Below the pieces are notes generated by a model that saw only the letters and a list, made by a program, of their open reading frames with translations, made no database searches and was not told the origin of the DNA. Below are positions 1 to 8,752 of a stretch of DNA of 64,000 nt, in pieces (the stretch's first letter is position 1; the number at the start of each line of letters is the position of its first letter). The stretch covers positions 1,178,001 through 1,242,000 of the forward strand of contig OZ251549.1 in NCBI GenBank assembly GCA_965243415.1, in the 5' to 3' direction. Both the position numbers and the translations under genes were made by a program. The stretch is from G965204755 sp965243415. GTDB lineage: Bacteria > Acidobacteriota > Vicinamibacteria > Marinacidobacterales > Marinacidobacteraceae.

Positions 1-2
1 CC

Positions 3-2270
3 GGGGAGAACCCGCCGCTGCGGGAGGCCATAGATTTCTACCGGCACCGGCACAACTGGACGAACCGCCTGATCGCCGGGGACAGCCTGCTGGTGATGAA
101 CAGCCTGCTGGAGAAGGAAGGGATGGGCGGCAAGGTGCAGATGGTGTATCTCGATCCGCCCTACGGGATCCGTTACGGCTCCAATTTCCAGCCGTTCGTG
201 AACCAGAAGGAGGCGACCGACGGCAGGGACGCGGATCTGACGCAGGAGCCGGAGACCATCCGCGCCTTTCGGGACACCTGGGAACTCCACATCCACTCGT
301 ACCTGACCTACCTGCGGGATCGCCTGTTGCTGGCGAAGGACCTGTTGACCGGGAGCGGCAGTTGTTTCGTGCAGATCGGCAAGGAGAATCTGCTCCGCGT
401 CGGCCTGGTGATGGACGAGATCTTCGGCGCGGAGAACCGGATCGCGACGATCTCCTACGCGACGACCGGAAGCAGTTCCTCGAACACCCTGCCGGAAGTC
501 GCCGACTACCTGCTCTGGTACGCGAAGGATCGGCAACGCGTCAAGTACCGGCAGTTGTACGAACCGCTGACGAGAGCGGAGATCATCGAGTCGTTCAGTT
601 GGCATGTCATGGTCGAACTGCCGGACGGCAGCGTCCGAAAACTGACCGACGAAGAACGCTTCGACCCGGACGCAACGCTCCCGGAGGGCGCTCGCATCTA
701 TCGGCGGATGCCGCTCGATTCGCAGGGCATATCCGAAACCGGGCGTTCCGATCCCTATGAATGGAATGGACGCGTCTTCCGGTGTGGTGCAAATCGCCAA
801 TGGGCGGTGTCCAAAGAAGGGCTGGACCACCTCGCCGCCCTGGGAAGGCTGGAAGCATCGGGAAAACAGTCGTCCTTGATGTGGAAGAAGTACGAGGCGG
901 AGGTCCCGGGCCGCCAGATCAACAATGTATGGGCAGCGCCGATGTCCCCGAAGGACAAGCGCTATGTCGTTCAGACCGACACGAAGGCCATCCAGCGCTG
1001 CCTCCTGATGACGACCGATCCGGGAGACTTGATCTTCGATCCGACCTGCGGTTCGGGCACCTCCGCTCGGGTTGCCGAGCAGTGGGGACGGCGATGGGTT
1101 ACCTGCGACACTTCCCGAGTCGCGGTCGCCATCGCGCGGCAACGGCTCATGACGGCGAACTACGACTACTATCGGTTGGCGTATCCGGACGAGGGAGTCG
1201 GGTCCGGGTTCTGCTATCGGAGCGTCGGGAAAGTCTCGCCGAGGATCCTGGGCTACGGAGAGACGCCGGAACAGGTCGCGATCTACGACCGGCCCGAAGT
1301 CGATCGCTCCCGGACCCGCGTGACGGGCCCGTTCACCGTGGAGGCGGTGCCGGCGCCCATGGTGAAGGCCATCGACGAGATCGATCGGCCGGCGCCCGCC
1401 GCGCCCGCGGACCGATCGGTGGCGAGGTCGGGCGAGACCCTGCGGCAGCGCGACTGGCGGGAGGAACTGCTGCGGACCGGCATTCGCGGGAAGGCCGGCC
1501 AGCGCATTTCCTTCGCCCGCCTGCAGGCCCTCCCGGGGGCCAAGTGGCTCCACGCCGAGGGAGAGACCGACCCCGACCACGCCGGCGCCTGGAGCGTCCG
1601 GGAGCCGGGAACCGCCTGGACCGTGGAGCGGGTGGTGGTCGCCTTCGGGCCGGACCACGCGCCGCTGGAGCAGCGGCAGGTCGAACTCGCCCTCGACGAA
1701 GCGCGGACGCTCGTTCCCCGACCCAAGATCGTCGTCTTCGCCGCCTTCCAGTTCGACCCGGAGGCGGCGAAGGACATAGACGAGACGAACTGGCCGGGGG
1801 TCATGCTCTTGAAGGCGCAGATGAACGCGGACCTCCTGACCGAGGACCTCAAGCGGAAGCGGGTCAGCAACGAGAGTTTCTGGCTGATCGGCCAGCCGGA
1901 GGTCGAGTTGAAGAAGATCGCGGAGGGGGAGGACGCCGGGAAGTGCCGGGTCGTCGTCAAGGGATTCGACTACTACAACACCAAGACCGGCGGCCTGGAG
2001 TCCGGCGGTCCGGAGCGCATCGCCATCTGGATGCTCGATCCGGACTACGACGGGCGCAGCCTGTTCCCGCGCCAGGTCTTCTTCCCGATGGCCGCGGCCT
2101 CCGGCGGCTGGTCGAAACTGGCGAAGAGCCTGCGGGCGGAGATAGACGCCGACCTCATCGAGGCCTACCGCGGCACGGTCTCCCTTCCCTTCGAGGGCGG
2201 CCGGCGCGCCGCCGTCAAGATCGTGGACGACCGCGGCATCGAGAGCCTGCGGATCCTGGAGTTGGAGTGA
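3..2270 (+). CDS. Type III-like DNA adenine methyltransferase (Mod), 5' end cut by window
   Basis: Methylates adenine using S-adenosylmethionine as the modification and recognition subunit of a type III-like restriction system. The frame is open from base 3, so the gene starts left of the window; 755 residues are visible. DPPYG lies about residue 51 and the SAM-binding FDPTCGSGT motif follows near base 1040, the order of beta-class N6-adenine methyltransferases. A C-terminal region of some 250 residues after about base 1500 resembles the extra domain of Mod proteins paired with Res enzymes of the BPTD_3080 type. The cognate Res follows at 3099, with a toxin-antitoxin pair between. Function is assigned from motifs; the target sequence cannot be read. 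Confidence 0.9.
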   Translation, partial: GENPPLREAIDFYRHRHNWTNRLIAGDSLLVMNSLLEKEGMGGKVQMVYLDPPYGIRYGSNFQPFVNQKEATDGRDADLTQEPETIRAFRDTWELHIHSYLTYLRDRLLLAKDLLTGSGSCFVQIGKENLLRVGLVMDEIFGAENRIATISYATTGSSSSNTLPEVADYLLWYAKDRQRVKYRQLYEPLTRAEIIESFSWHVMVELPDGSVRKLTDEERFDPDATLPEGARIYRRMPLDSQGISETGRSDPYEWNGRVFRCGANRQWAVSKEGLDHLAALGRLEASGKQSSLMWKKYEAEVPGRQINNVWAAPMSPKDKRYVVQTDTKAIQRCLLMTTDPGDLIFDPTCGSGTSARVAEQWGRRWVTCDTSRVAVAIARQRLMTANYDYYRLAYPDEGVGSGFCYRSVGKVSPRILGYGETPEQVAIYDRPEVDRSRTRVTGPFTVEAVPAPMVKAIDEIDRPAPAAPADRSVARSGETLRQRDWREELLRTGIRGKAGQRISFARLQALPGAKWLHAEGETDPDHAGAWSVREPGTAWTVERVVVAFGPDHAPLEQRQVELALDEARTLVPRPKIVVFAAFQFDPEAAKDIDETNWPGVMLLKAQMNADLLTEDLKRKRVSNESFWLIGQPEVELKKIAEGEDAGKCRVVVKGFDYYNTKTGGLESGGPERIAIWMLDPDYDGRSLFPRQVFFPMAAASGGWSKLAKSLRAEIDADLIEAYRGTVSLPFEGGRRAAVKIVDDRGIESLRILELE

Positions 2271-2431
2271 TGGCGCGACCGAAGACTGCGACCGTCCTCG
2301 GACGGCTTCGGAGCACGCTCGCCGCGATCCCCTGTCTCAAGGACGGACGGGCCGGAGTGGAACTGAGCCACGAACCGATCCGCGGCGCGGCGATCCTCGA
2401 TGCCGCGCGGGCGACCCGCTGGCCGGGGTAG
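2270..2431 (+). CDS. Possible 53-residue protein coupled to Mod
   Basis: An ATG overlaps the Mod stop codon (TGATG), a layout typical of translational coupling, and opens a 53-codon frame ending in TAG. The product begins MARPKTATVLGRLRSTLAAI and matches no family I know. It fills the space before the nucleotidyltransferase gene. The evidence is only the start-stop overlap; it may be spurious. Confidence 0.3.
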   Translation: MARPKTATVLGRLRSTLAAIPCLKDGRAGVELSHEPIRGAAILDAARATRWPG

Positions 2432-2442
2432 GAGTCCGAGCC

Positions 2443-2757
2443 GTGAATCTCCGGGCCGCGCTGCCGCCGATGGAGCGGTTGACCGAGTACTGCCGAGTGA
2501 ACGGGATCGCCCGACTGGAGGTCTTCGGGTCGGCGCTCCGGGAAGACTTCGGCGACCGGAGCGACATCGACCTGCTGGTCGTTTTCCAGCCGGGACGCAT
2601 CCCGGACCTGTTCGAGTTCGCCCGGATGGAAGAGGAACTGTCGGTCCTGTTCGGCCGGAAGGTGGACCTCGTCAGTCGGCGCGCCGTGGAACAGAGCCGG
2701 GACTCTTTCCGCCGGGCGTCGGTCCTGAAGTCGGCGCGGAGGATCTATGCCGCATAA
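2443..2757 (+). CDS. mntA: MNT-domain nucleotidyltransferase antitoxin (MntA-like), copy 1
   Basis: A 104-residue minimal nucleotidyltransferase. It carries the family signature GSALREDFGDRSDIDLLVVF (GSxxR...SDIDLL, metal-binding aspartates). In known MntA-HepT pairs this protein neutralises HepT by adding AMP groups to it. GTG start, chosen because it gives the usual MNLR-type N terminus. It overlaps the HepT start by 11 bases, the same arrangement as copy 2 at 6189-6503, to which it is closely similar. Its position inside a restriction-modification operon is unusual. Confidence 0.88.
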   Translation: MNLRAALPPMERLTEYCRVNGIARLEVFGSALREDFGDRSDIDLLVVFQPGRIPDLFEFARMEEELSVLFGRKVDLVSRRAVEQSRDSFRRASVLKSARRIYAA

Positions 2758-3102
2758 AGAGGAGCGGCGTGAAGAGGACTGGCTCCGCGACATGCGGAAC
2801 GCTGCTCGGGAGGCCATCGAGTACCTGGAGCCAGTGGACTTCGAGGAGTTCGCGGAGGACCGGTTTCGACAGAACGCCGTGATCCGTGTCCTCGAGGTCG
2901 TCGGTGAAGCGGCGGCCCAGGTCAGCGAGGAAACGCGGCAGCGACCCCGAACATCCCCTGGAGGAACATCGTCGGGATGCGGAATCGGCTGATCCACGGC
3001 TACTTCGCGGCGGACCTGGAGATCGTCTGGCAGACGGTCCGCGAGCGCCTTCCGGAGTTGATCCGGGAACTCGACGAACTCCTGGGCGAGGATCCGGAGT
3101 GA
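2747..3102 (+). pseudogene. hepT: HepT-like toxin, frameshifted near 2938-2942
   Basis: HEPN-family ribonuclease toxin partner of the preceding MNT antitoxin. The first half reads from ATG 2747 (RDMRNAAREAIEYL, then FEEFAEDRFRQNAVIRVLEV). After the residues VSEETRQ the family sequence continues one frame over as TPNIPWRNIVGMRNRLIHGY and ends with TGA at 3100-3102. The active-site RX4HXY motif (RNRLIHGY) is therefore only in the second frame. One missing base around 2938-2942 explains the shift. As read, the product is an 81-residue protein without the active site. A sequencing error remains possible. The stop overlaps the Res start (GTGA). Confidence 0.82.
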
Positions 3103-5930
3103 CCGTCCGGAAGCGGATCGACCGCCTCATCGTCAACTCGCCGTACGAGGAACCGCAGGCCCACTGGCTGTACGACCGGGCGAAGCGGGGCTTCTCCCTG
3201 GAGTCCGGGCGGCGGCGGGCGGGGTATGTGGTGGCGACCCGCGACTCGCGCTCGTTCGACGATCCGGGCGTCTTCGTGGAGATTCCGCGAGTGGACGCGG
3301 TCCGGGAGCGCGTGAAGGCGTGGCGCGAGGCCGGCTGGCCCGGCGTCTCGGCGACGACCGGCGAGTTGCTGCGCCTGTGGACCGACCCGAAGGAGCACGC
3401 GAACCGGAGATTCTTCTTCTGCCAGTTGGAGGCGGTGGAGACCCTGATCTGGCTGACCGAGGCGCCGGCGACCGCCAGGGTCGGCATCGAGACCCCGTCG
3501 GACGGCGGCGAGTTCGAGCGCGTCTGCTCGAAGATGGCCACGGGCGCGGGCAAGACCGTGGTCATGGCGATGGTGCTCGCCTGGCAGATCCTGAACAAGG
3601 TGGAACGGCCCGCGGACCGGCGGTTCTCGAAGAGCGTCCTGGTCGTCGCCCCCGGCCTCACGGTCAGGAACCGGTTGGCGGTCCTGGAGCCCTCGGGCGA
3701 CGACAACTACTACGAGGCGTTCCGCATCGTCCCTTCGGGGATGATGGATCGGCTGCGGCGCGGCCGGGTGGTCGTTCGCAACTGGCAGGCCCTCGGCTGG
3801 GAGTCCGACGAGAAGGCCCGCAGTCGCCGCGGCGTGGACAAGCGCGGCGCCAGGAGCGACGAGGCCTGGGTCCGGCACGCGCTCGGCGACCTGGGCGGAG
3901 CCCGGGACCTGCTCGTCATCAACGACGAGGCGCATCACGCCTGGCGCGTCCCTGAGGGCGGCGCCCGCCGCGTGGCGGCCGCGGAGATCGAGGAGGCGAC
4001 GAAGTGGGTGGGCAGTCTGGACCGCCTCCACCGGGCGCGGGGGATCCTGCGGTGTCACGACTTCTCGGCCACGCCGTTCTCGCCGACGGGCGGCAAGACC
4101 TCGGAAGAGTCGCTGTTCGACTGGGTGGTGAGCGACTTCGGCCTGAACGACGCGATCGAGTCCGGACTGGTCAAGACGCCGCGGGTCGTCGTTCGGGACG
4201 ACGCCGTACCCGACCCGAAGACCTACAAGTCCCGGCTCTACCACCTCTACGACGACCCCGAGGTGAAAGACGACCTGAACCGGCGGGGAGCGAAGCCGGA
4301 GGAACCGCTTCCCCCGCTGGTGCTCTACGGGTACCACCTGCTGGGCTACGACTGGCGGGAGACGATGAAGGAGTGGGCCGCCTCGGGGGCCCCGACGCGG
4401 CCGACGATGATCACGGTCACGAACCGCACCGAGACGGCGGCGCGGGTTCGGCACGCCTTCGACACCGGCAAGGTGCGCATCGCCGAACTGTGCGACCCGG
4501 AGCGGACGCTCCACATAGATTCCACCGTCCTGAAGGAGGCCGAGGCCGCCTCCGAGCCGATTTCCGCCATCGGTGGCGCCGACGGGGGCGACGGGGCCGA
4601 ACCCGGCGGTCCGCGCCGGAGTCTCAAGGCGAACGAGCGGGCCGAGTTCCTGCGCCGCCAGGTGGACACGGTGGGGCGCCCCGGTGAGCCGGGGGAGCGG
4701 ATCCAGAATGTGATCTCGGTCCGAATGCTCTCCGAAGGATGGGACGCCAAGACCGTCACCCACATCATGGGACTCCGGGCGTTCGCCAGCCAGTTGCTGT
4801 GCGAACAGGTCGTGGGGCGGGGCCTCCGGCGCACTTCCTACGAGGTGTCGCCGGAGACCGGCCTCTTCGAACCGGAGTACGTGAATGTCTTCGGGGTTCC
4901 CTTCACCTTCCTCCCGCACGAGTCGCACGACACGGACGGCATCGTGCCGCCTCCGCCGAAGCCGAAGACGACGGTCGGCCCCGACGACGCCCGCTCACGG
5001 TTCGAGATCCGGTGGCCGAACCTCATCCGCATCGAGCGCGTCCTGCATCCGCGCCTCACCGTTGATCCGGCAGCCGTGGAACCGCTGACGCTGTCCGCGA
5101 GCCGGACGCCCAAGATCGCGGAGTTGGCGCCGGTCGTGGAAGGGCGGCCGGACCTGACGAAGGTGGCCACGATCGATCTCGAAGGCCTCGCACGGGGATA
5201 CCGCTACCAGCGCCTCGTCTTCGAGAGCGCGCGGGATGTATTCGACGACCTGAAACCGGATTGGACCGGGAGCAGGGAAGTCCTCCTCGCGCAACTCGTC
5301 CGACTCACCGACCGCTTCGTTCGCTCGGACCGCATCGTCATCGAGCCTCGCCTCTTCGCCGAGAGCGACTCGAAGCGCCGGCTCATGCTGATCCTGAACC
5401 TGACGAAGGTCGTCCGGCACCTGACCCAGGCGGTCACCTGCCAGAGCGTCCTCCGGCTCGAACCGGTCTTCGACAGCGACCGGGAGATCTGCTCGACCGC
5501 AGACATGGAGACCTGGCACACCGGCCGGCCCTGCGGCGAGACGAAGAAGAGCCACATCGATGTCGTGACCTACGACAGCGCCTGGGAGGCGTCGGAGGCG
5601 TACGCGCTCGACCGCAGCCCGCTCGTCGCGGCCTGGGCGAAGAACGATCACCTCGGCTTCGAGATCTCTTACATCCACGCCGGTGTCGTTCGCAAGTACC
5701 GACCGGACTTCCTCATCCGACTGGCTTCCGGAGAAATGCTGGTCCTGGAGGTCAAGGGTCGGGAGCGGGAACGGGACCGCACGAAACGGGAGGCCCTGCG
5801 GGAGTGGGTCGAGGCGGTCAACCAGCACGGCGGCTTCGGCCGGTGGCGATCGGCCGTCTCGAGGCAGCCCGACGACCTCCACGACATCCTCCGGGAGGCC
5901 ACCGGGAGCGACGCCTCGACCGAGGAGTGA
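3099..5930 (+). CDS. Type III-like restriction endonuclease Res subunit (BPTD_3080 type)
   Basis: DNA-translocating endonuclease subunit partnered with the Mod at 3-2270. The 943-residue protein has a helicase Walker A motif MATGAGKTVV at residues 146-155, a DEAH box (NDEAHHAW, about 275-282), the helicase motif VI region EQVVGRGLRR near residue 570, and a C-terminal PD-(D/E)XK nuclease site read as PDFLIRLASGEMLVLEVKG near 869-887. The GTG start at 3099 overlaps the HepT stop and gives a family-like N terminus (VRKRIDRLIVNSPYE). All expected motifs are present, so the enzyme looks intact. Confidence 0.92.
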   Translation: MTVRKRIDRLIVNSPYEEPQAHWLYDRAKRGFSLESGRRRAGYVVATRDSRSFDDPGVFVEIPRVDAVRERVKAWREAGWPGVSATTGELLRLWTDPKEHANRRFFFCQLEAVETLIWLTEAPATARVGIETPSDGGEFERVCSKMATGAGKTVVMAMVLAWQILNKVERPADRRFSKSVLVVAPGLTVRNRLAVLEPSGDDNYYEAFRIVPSGMMDRLRRGRVVVRNWQALGWESDEKARSRRGVDKRGARSDEAWVRHALGDLGGARDLLVINDEAHHAWRVPEGGARRVAAAEIEEATKWVGSLDRLHRARGILRCHDFSATPFSPTGGKTSEESLFDWVVSDFGLNDAIESGLVKTPRVVVRDDAVPDPKTYKSRLYHLYDDPEVKDDLNRRGAKPEEPLPPLVLYGYHLLGYDWRETMKEWAASGAPTRPTMITVTNRTETAARVRHAFDTGKVRIAELCDPERTLHIDSTVLKEAEAASEPISAIGGADGGDGAEPGGPRRSLKANERAEFLRRQVDTVGRPGEPGERIQNVISVRMLSEGWDAKTVTHIMGLRAFASQLLCEQVVGRGLRRTSYEVSPETGLFEPEYVNVFGVPFTFLPHESHDTDGIVPPPPKPKTTVGPDDARSRFEIRWPNLIRIERVLHPRLTVDPAAVEPLTLSASRTPKIAELAPVVEGRPDLTKVATIDLEGLARGYRYQRLVFESARDVFDDLKPDWTGSREVLLAQLVRLTDRFVRSDRIVIEPRLFAESDSKRRLMLILNLTKVVRHLTQAVTCQSVLRLEPVFDSDREICSTADMETWHTGRPCGETKKSHIDVVTYDSAWEASEAYALDRSPLVAAWAKNDHLGFEISYIHAGVVRKYRPDFLIRLASGEMLVLEVKGRERERDRTKREALREWVEAVNQHGGFGRWRSAVSRQPDDLHDILREATGSDASTEE

Positions 5931-6188
5931 CCCGCGAAGACCGCTTCCACACCTCTTCGCACGCGGCGCTTTCCCGGAAGATGGGCCGGCCGCCTTCCGC
6001 CACGGCGGCGGCGAGACGCCCTGGTCGGTCCGTCCACCGGGGCGTACGGACTCGGCCTTCGGGAAGAAGGCGTACGCGGCCCCGGAGGCGCTGTCGGTCG
6101 GGATCGTGGCGACCGTTCTCGTCCGAGGAGGTCCGGGGAACAGCGCACCGGCTCGCCCCGGCGTTACCATGGCCGAGGATGGTGGACG
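5931..6188. other. Intergenic remnant resembling the 5' part of the 6672 gene
   Basis: No intact gene is seen. A stretch near 5948-5990 (TCGCACGCGGCGCTTTCCCG) closely resembles bases 6708-6735 in the start of the small membrane-protein gene at 6672 (TCGCACGCGGCGCTCTCCGG). This suggests an older duplication of the MNT-HepT-membrane protein block followed by decay. A TACCAT box at 6165-6170 could serve as a promoter for the following gene. Confidence 0.45.
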
Positions 6189-6503
6189 ATGAATCTGCGG
6201 GCGAACCTGCCGCCGAGGGACCGGCTGGCCGAGTACTGCCGAGCCCACGGGATCGCCCGATTGGAAGTCTTCGGGTCGGCGCTCCGGGACGATTTCGGCT
6301 CTGACAGCGACATCGACCTCCTGGTCGTGTTCGAGCCCGGTCGGACGCCGGGAATGTTCCGATTCCATCGGGTCGAGGAGGGGTTGTCCCGGCTGTTCGG
6401 CCGGAGGGTGGATCTCGTGAGCCGCCGGGGCGTGGAGCTCAGCCGGAATCCGGCTCGTCGAGCTTCGATGCTCGAAGGCGCGGAGACGGTCTATGCGATC
6501 TGA
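6189..6503 (+). CDS. mntA: MNT-domain nucleotidyltransferase antitoxin, copy 2
   Basis: A 104-residue paralogue of the protein at 2443-2757, near identical over its N-terminal half, with the intact signature GSALRDDFGSDSDIDLLVVF. It should be able to carry out the adenylylation that neutralises HepT toxins. Its own downstream HepT lacks the active site, so it may act as an orphan antitoxin or on another HEPN toxin. ATG start; the 11-base overlap with the next frame is the same as in copy 1, supporting a block duplication. Confidence 0.87.
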   Translation: MNLRANLPPRDRLAEYCRAHGIARLEVFGSALRDDFGSDSDIDLLVVFEPGRTPGMFRFHRVEEGLSRLFGRRVDLVSRRGVELSRNPARRASMLEGAETVYAI

Positions 6504-6675
6504 GGCCGCTTGGCTGCGCGACCTGCCGGCAGCGGCACGTTCCGCCGTCCGATCTGCCGCTCAGGTCACTTTCGACGAATTCACGCAGCCGGAAATGCTG
6601 CGACAACTCGAGGAACTTCTGGCAGACACTCGTCCGTCGAGGACCGGGAAACTTCAACGAAGGAGTGACCGATGA
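6493..6675 (+). pseudogene. Internally deleted HepT toxin, copy 2
   Basis: A 60-residue frame. Its first 30 residues match the HepT N terminus (WLRDLPAAARSAVRSAAQ, then FDEF), after which the sequence jumps to an LRQLEELLADTRP-like end. The central helix bundle and the RX4HXY active site are missing, as if by internal deletion. It overlaps the previous gene by 11 bases and the next by 4 (ATGA). It could not act as the usual ribonuclease. Confidence 0.7.
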
Positions 6676-7016
6676 GCGAAACGCATTCCTACACCCATCC
6701 CCACACGCATTCGCACGCGGCGCTCTCCGGGAAGAAGGCCGGGGAGGCGTTCTCCGCCGGCGGCTGGATGCTCGGGGGCGTGTTCCTGGGCCTGCTGATG
6801 CCGCTGATCTCCCACGCGATGAAGAAGCCGGAGCCGTCGGCGGAACTGCTCGCCGCGATTCCGGTCGAGGAGCGGCTCGGATTCGCCGACGCCTACGGGG
6901 ACGCCGCCAAGTCGAAGCGGAACCGGTTCGCCTGGATCGGGATGGGGATCTCCTTCGTCTCGATCCTCATGCTGACCCAGTGCGGCGTCTGCCTCGCCGG
7001 GATGGCCACGATGTGA
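6672..7016 (+). CDS. Small His-rich membrane protein, unknown function
   Basis: A 114-residue protein with a histidine-rich N terminus (HSYTHPHTHSHAAL) and two hydrophobic segments, about residues 34-52 and 91-112, so probably an inner-membrane protein with two helices. The ATG overlaps the preceding stop by 4 bases. The family is not recognised. A decayed piece of the same 5' sequence lies at about 5948-5990. A metal-related role could be guessed from the histidines but nothing proves it. Confidence 0.7.
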   Translation: MSETHSYTHPHTHSHAALSGKKAGEAFSAGGWMLGGVFLGLLMPLISHAMKKPEPSAELLAAIPVEERLGFADAYGDAAKSKRNRFAWIGMGISFVSILMLTQCGVCLAGMATM

Positions 7017-7029
7017 AGCGGCCCGCGCC

Positions 7030-7052
7030 GGCCCCGGTTCCGCCCCGGGGCC
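7030..7052. terminator. Possible bidirectional terminator hairpin
   Basis: A perfect 8-base stem (GGCCCCGG at 7030-7037, CCGGGGCC at 7045-7052) with a 7-base loop lies between two convergent genes ending at 7016 and 7060. No T tract follows, so it would be an atypical terminator. Confidence 0.4.
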
Positions 7053-7059
7053 CCGGCGG

Positions 7060-8700
7060 TCAGGCGGGGTCGGGCTCCGTGGAGGGAGCGAAGTCGCGCC
7101 GCCGGAGCGCCTCGGCGCCGAGTTCCCGGAGCATTCGCATCCGGAGCGCGGTGTCCGCGTCGGTCGCCAGCCGGTCCACCAGGTCGTCGAAGAGTTCGCG
7201 CTTCCGCTCCAGGATGCGTTCCAGCCCCTCCTCGATCGTGTCCCGGCAGCAGAAGCGGACGACCCGCACCGAGCGCCGCTGCCCGATCCGCACCACCCGG
7301 TCGCGGGCCTGGTCGTTCGTGGACGGGTTCCACCACTGGTTGAACAGGAACACATGGTTCGCTTCGGTGAGCGTGAGCCCTTCGCCGCCGATGCGGGTGG
7401 AGGCCAGCAGCGCGACGGCGCGCCCGTCGTTCCGGAACCGATCGAGCGCCCGCTCGCGTTCCTCGGCGCCCATCTCGCCGACCAGCAGCAGCCCGGCGCC
7501 TTCCCCGCAGGTTTCCGTCAGCCGCCGCCGCAGCGCGTGCAGCGGTTCGAGCCGGTGGGAGAACACCACGGCCTTCTCGCCTTCGCCGCGCACCCGGTCC
7601 AACTGCGAGAGGATCCGTTCCAGTTTGCTGCTCTCCTTCGTCTCCGGGTCGAAGTCGCAGATGGTGAGCAGCCGGGTGAGCAGCGCCAGTTCGTCGCCCG
7701 GGGCCGCGGGTTCGCGCAGCGCCCGGCGGTAGGCGCGCTCCTGCCCGGCGGTCAGGGCCAGGTGCTCGGTGGTGTCGCGCACCGGCGGGAGTTGGTCCAG
7801 CACTTCCCGCTTGCGCCGCCGCAGCACGAACTCCCGCGCCCGGCTGCGCAGCGAGGACGGATGGAGCCGCGCGTCCGACGGCGAGAACCGGGTCGGCGCC
7901 ACCAGCGCCAGCAGCGTCGCCAGGTCGTCCGGCGCCCGTTCCAGCGGCGTGCCGCTGAGCGCCCAGAATCGCTGCGGCCGCAACTGCGCGGCGCCGCCGG
8001 TGACCTTCGCTCCGCGCCGGCGCAGCCGGTGGGCTTCGTCGGCGACGACCACTTCCGGCGGGTTCCGTTTCAGGACTTCGGGCGGCGTCCGCAGGTGTTC
8101 GTAGTTCGTGAGCAGCACATGCCGCCGCCCGGTGACCGCGCGCCAGGCGTCCTCCCGGAGGGAACGCGGCGGGGTCAGGACCGCGACCCCGATCTCCGGC
8201 GCCCACTTCGAGAACTCCCGCTCCCAGGTGGCGAGCAGTCCCTTCGGGCAGACGACGACCACGGTGCGGACCGCGCCCCGGTTGAACAGCAGCCGCAGCG
8301 CGGTGACCACCTGCACCGTCTTCCCGAGTCCCATGTCGTCGGCGAGGATGGCGCCCTCGCGTTCGAGCAGCCAGCGCACGCCGTCCCGCTGGAACGGGTA
8401 GAGCGCGTCCACACCGGGCGGATCGAGCAGCACCGGGAGCACCAACTCCCCGACCCCGAGCCGCAGTCGGCGGTATTCCGCGAGCGTCGGCCGCAGCGCC
8501 CGCCCGGGGCGGACCGGCCGGGCGGCGGGAACGACGACGCGCACCTGCTCCCCGCTCTCGACGAGCCGCTGCTGCTGCGCGTCCAGCGACAGCGCCCACT
8601 CCGCCGCCAGCCGCAGCCGGTCGGCCATCGCGGCCGGCTCCGGGTTCGGCTCGCCGGAGGCGGGGAACCGGAAGACGACGCCGCCGGTGTCGGCGTCCAC
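7060..8700 (-). CDS. SNF2-family DEAH helicase/translocase, last gene of the phosphorothioation operon
   Basis: A Swi2/Snf2-type ATP-dependent DNA translocase of 546 residues. Motif I is DDMGLGKT (121-128) and the DEAH box is VADEAHRL (219-226); the SNF2 C-terminal half with GGEGLTLTEANHVF and QARDRVVRIGQRR is present. GTG start; no earlier start codon exists in frame. It follows the DGQHR gene after 52 bases on the same strand. SNF2 proteins appear in several DNA-modification defence operons, so a role in scanning or remodelling DNA for modification or restriction is inferred. Confidence 0.85.
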   Translation of the reverse strand: MDADTGGVVFRFPASGEPNPEPAAMADRLRLAAEWALSLDAQQQRLVESGEQVRVVVPAARPVRPGRALRPTLAEYRRLRLGVGELVLPVLLDPPGVDALYPFQRDGVRWLLEREGAILADDMGLGKTVQVVTALRLLFNRGAVRTVVVVCPKGLLATWEREFSKWAPEIGVAVLTPPRSLREDAWRAVTGRRHVLLTNYEHLRTPPEVLKRNPPEVVVADEAHRLRRRGAKVTGGAAQLRPQRFWALSGTPLERAPDDLATLLALVAPTRFSPSDARLHPSSLRSRAREFVLRRRKREVLDQLPPVRDTTEHLALTAGQERAYRRALREPAAPGDELALLTRLLTICDFDPETKESSKLERILSQLDRVRGEGEKAVVFSHRLEPLHALRRRLTETCGEGAGLLLVGEMGAEERERALDRFRNDGRAVALLASTRIGGEGLTLTEANHVFLFNQWWNPSTNDQARDRVVRIGQRRSVRVVRFCCRDTIEEGLERILERKRELFDDLVDRLATDADTALRMRMLRELGAEALRRRDFAPSTEPDPA

Positions 8701-8752
8701 GACGCGCAGGCGTGCGGCCGGACCCCGCGTTTCGCGGAATCCTGGTCGGTTG

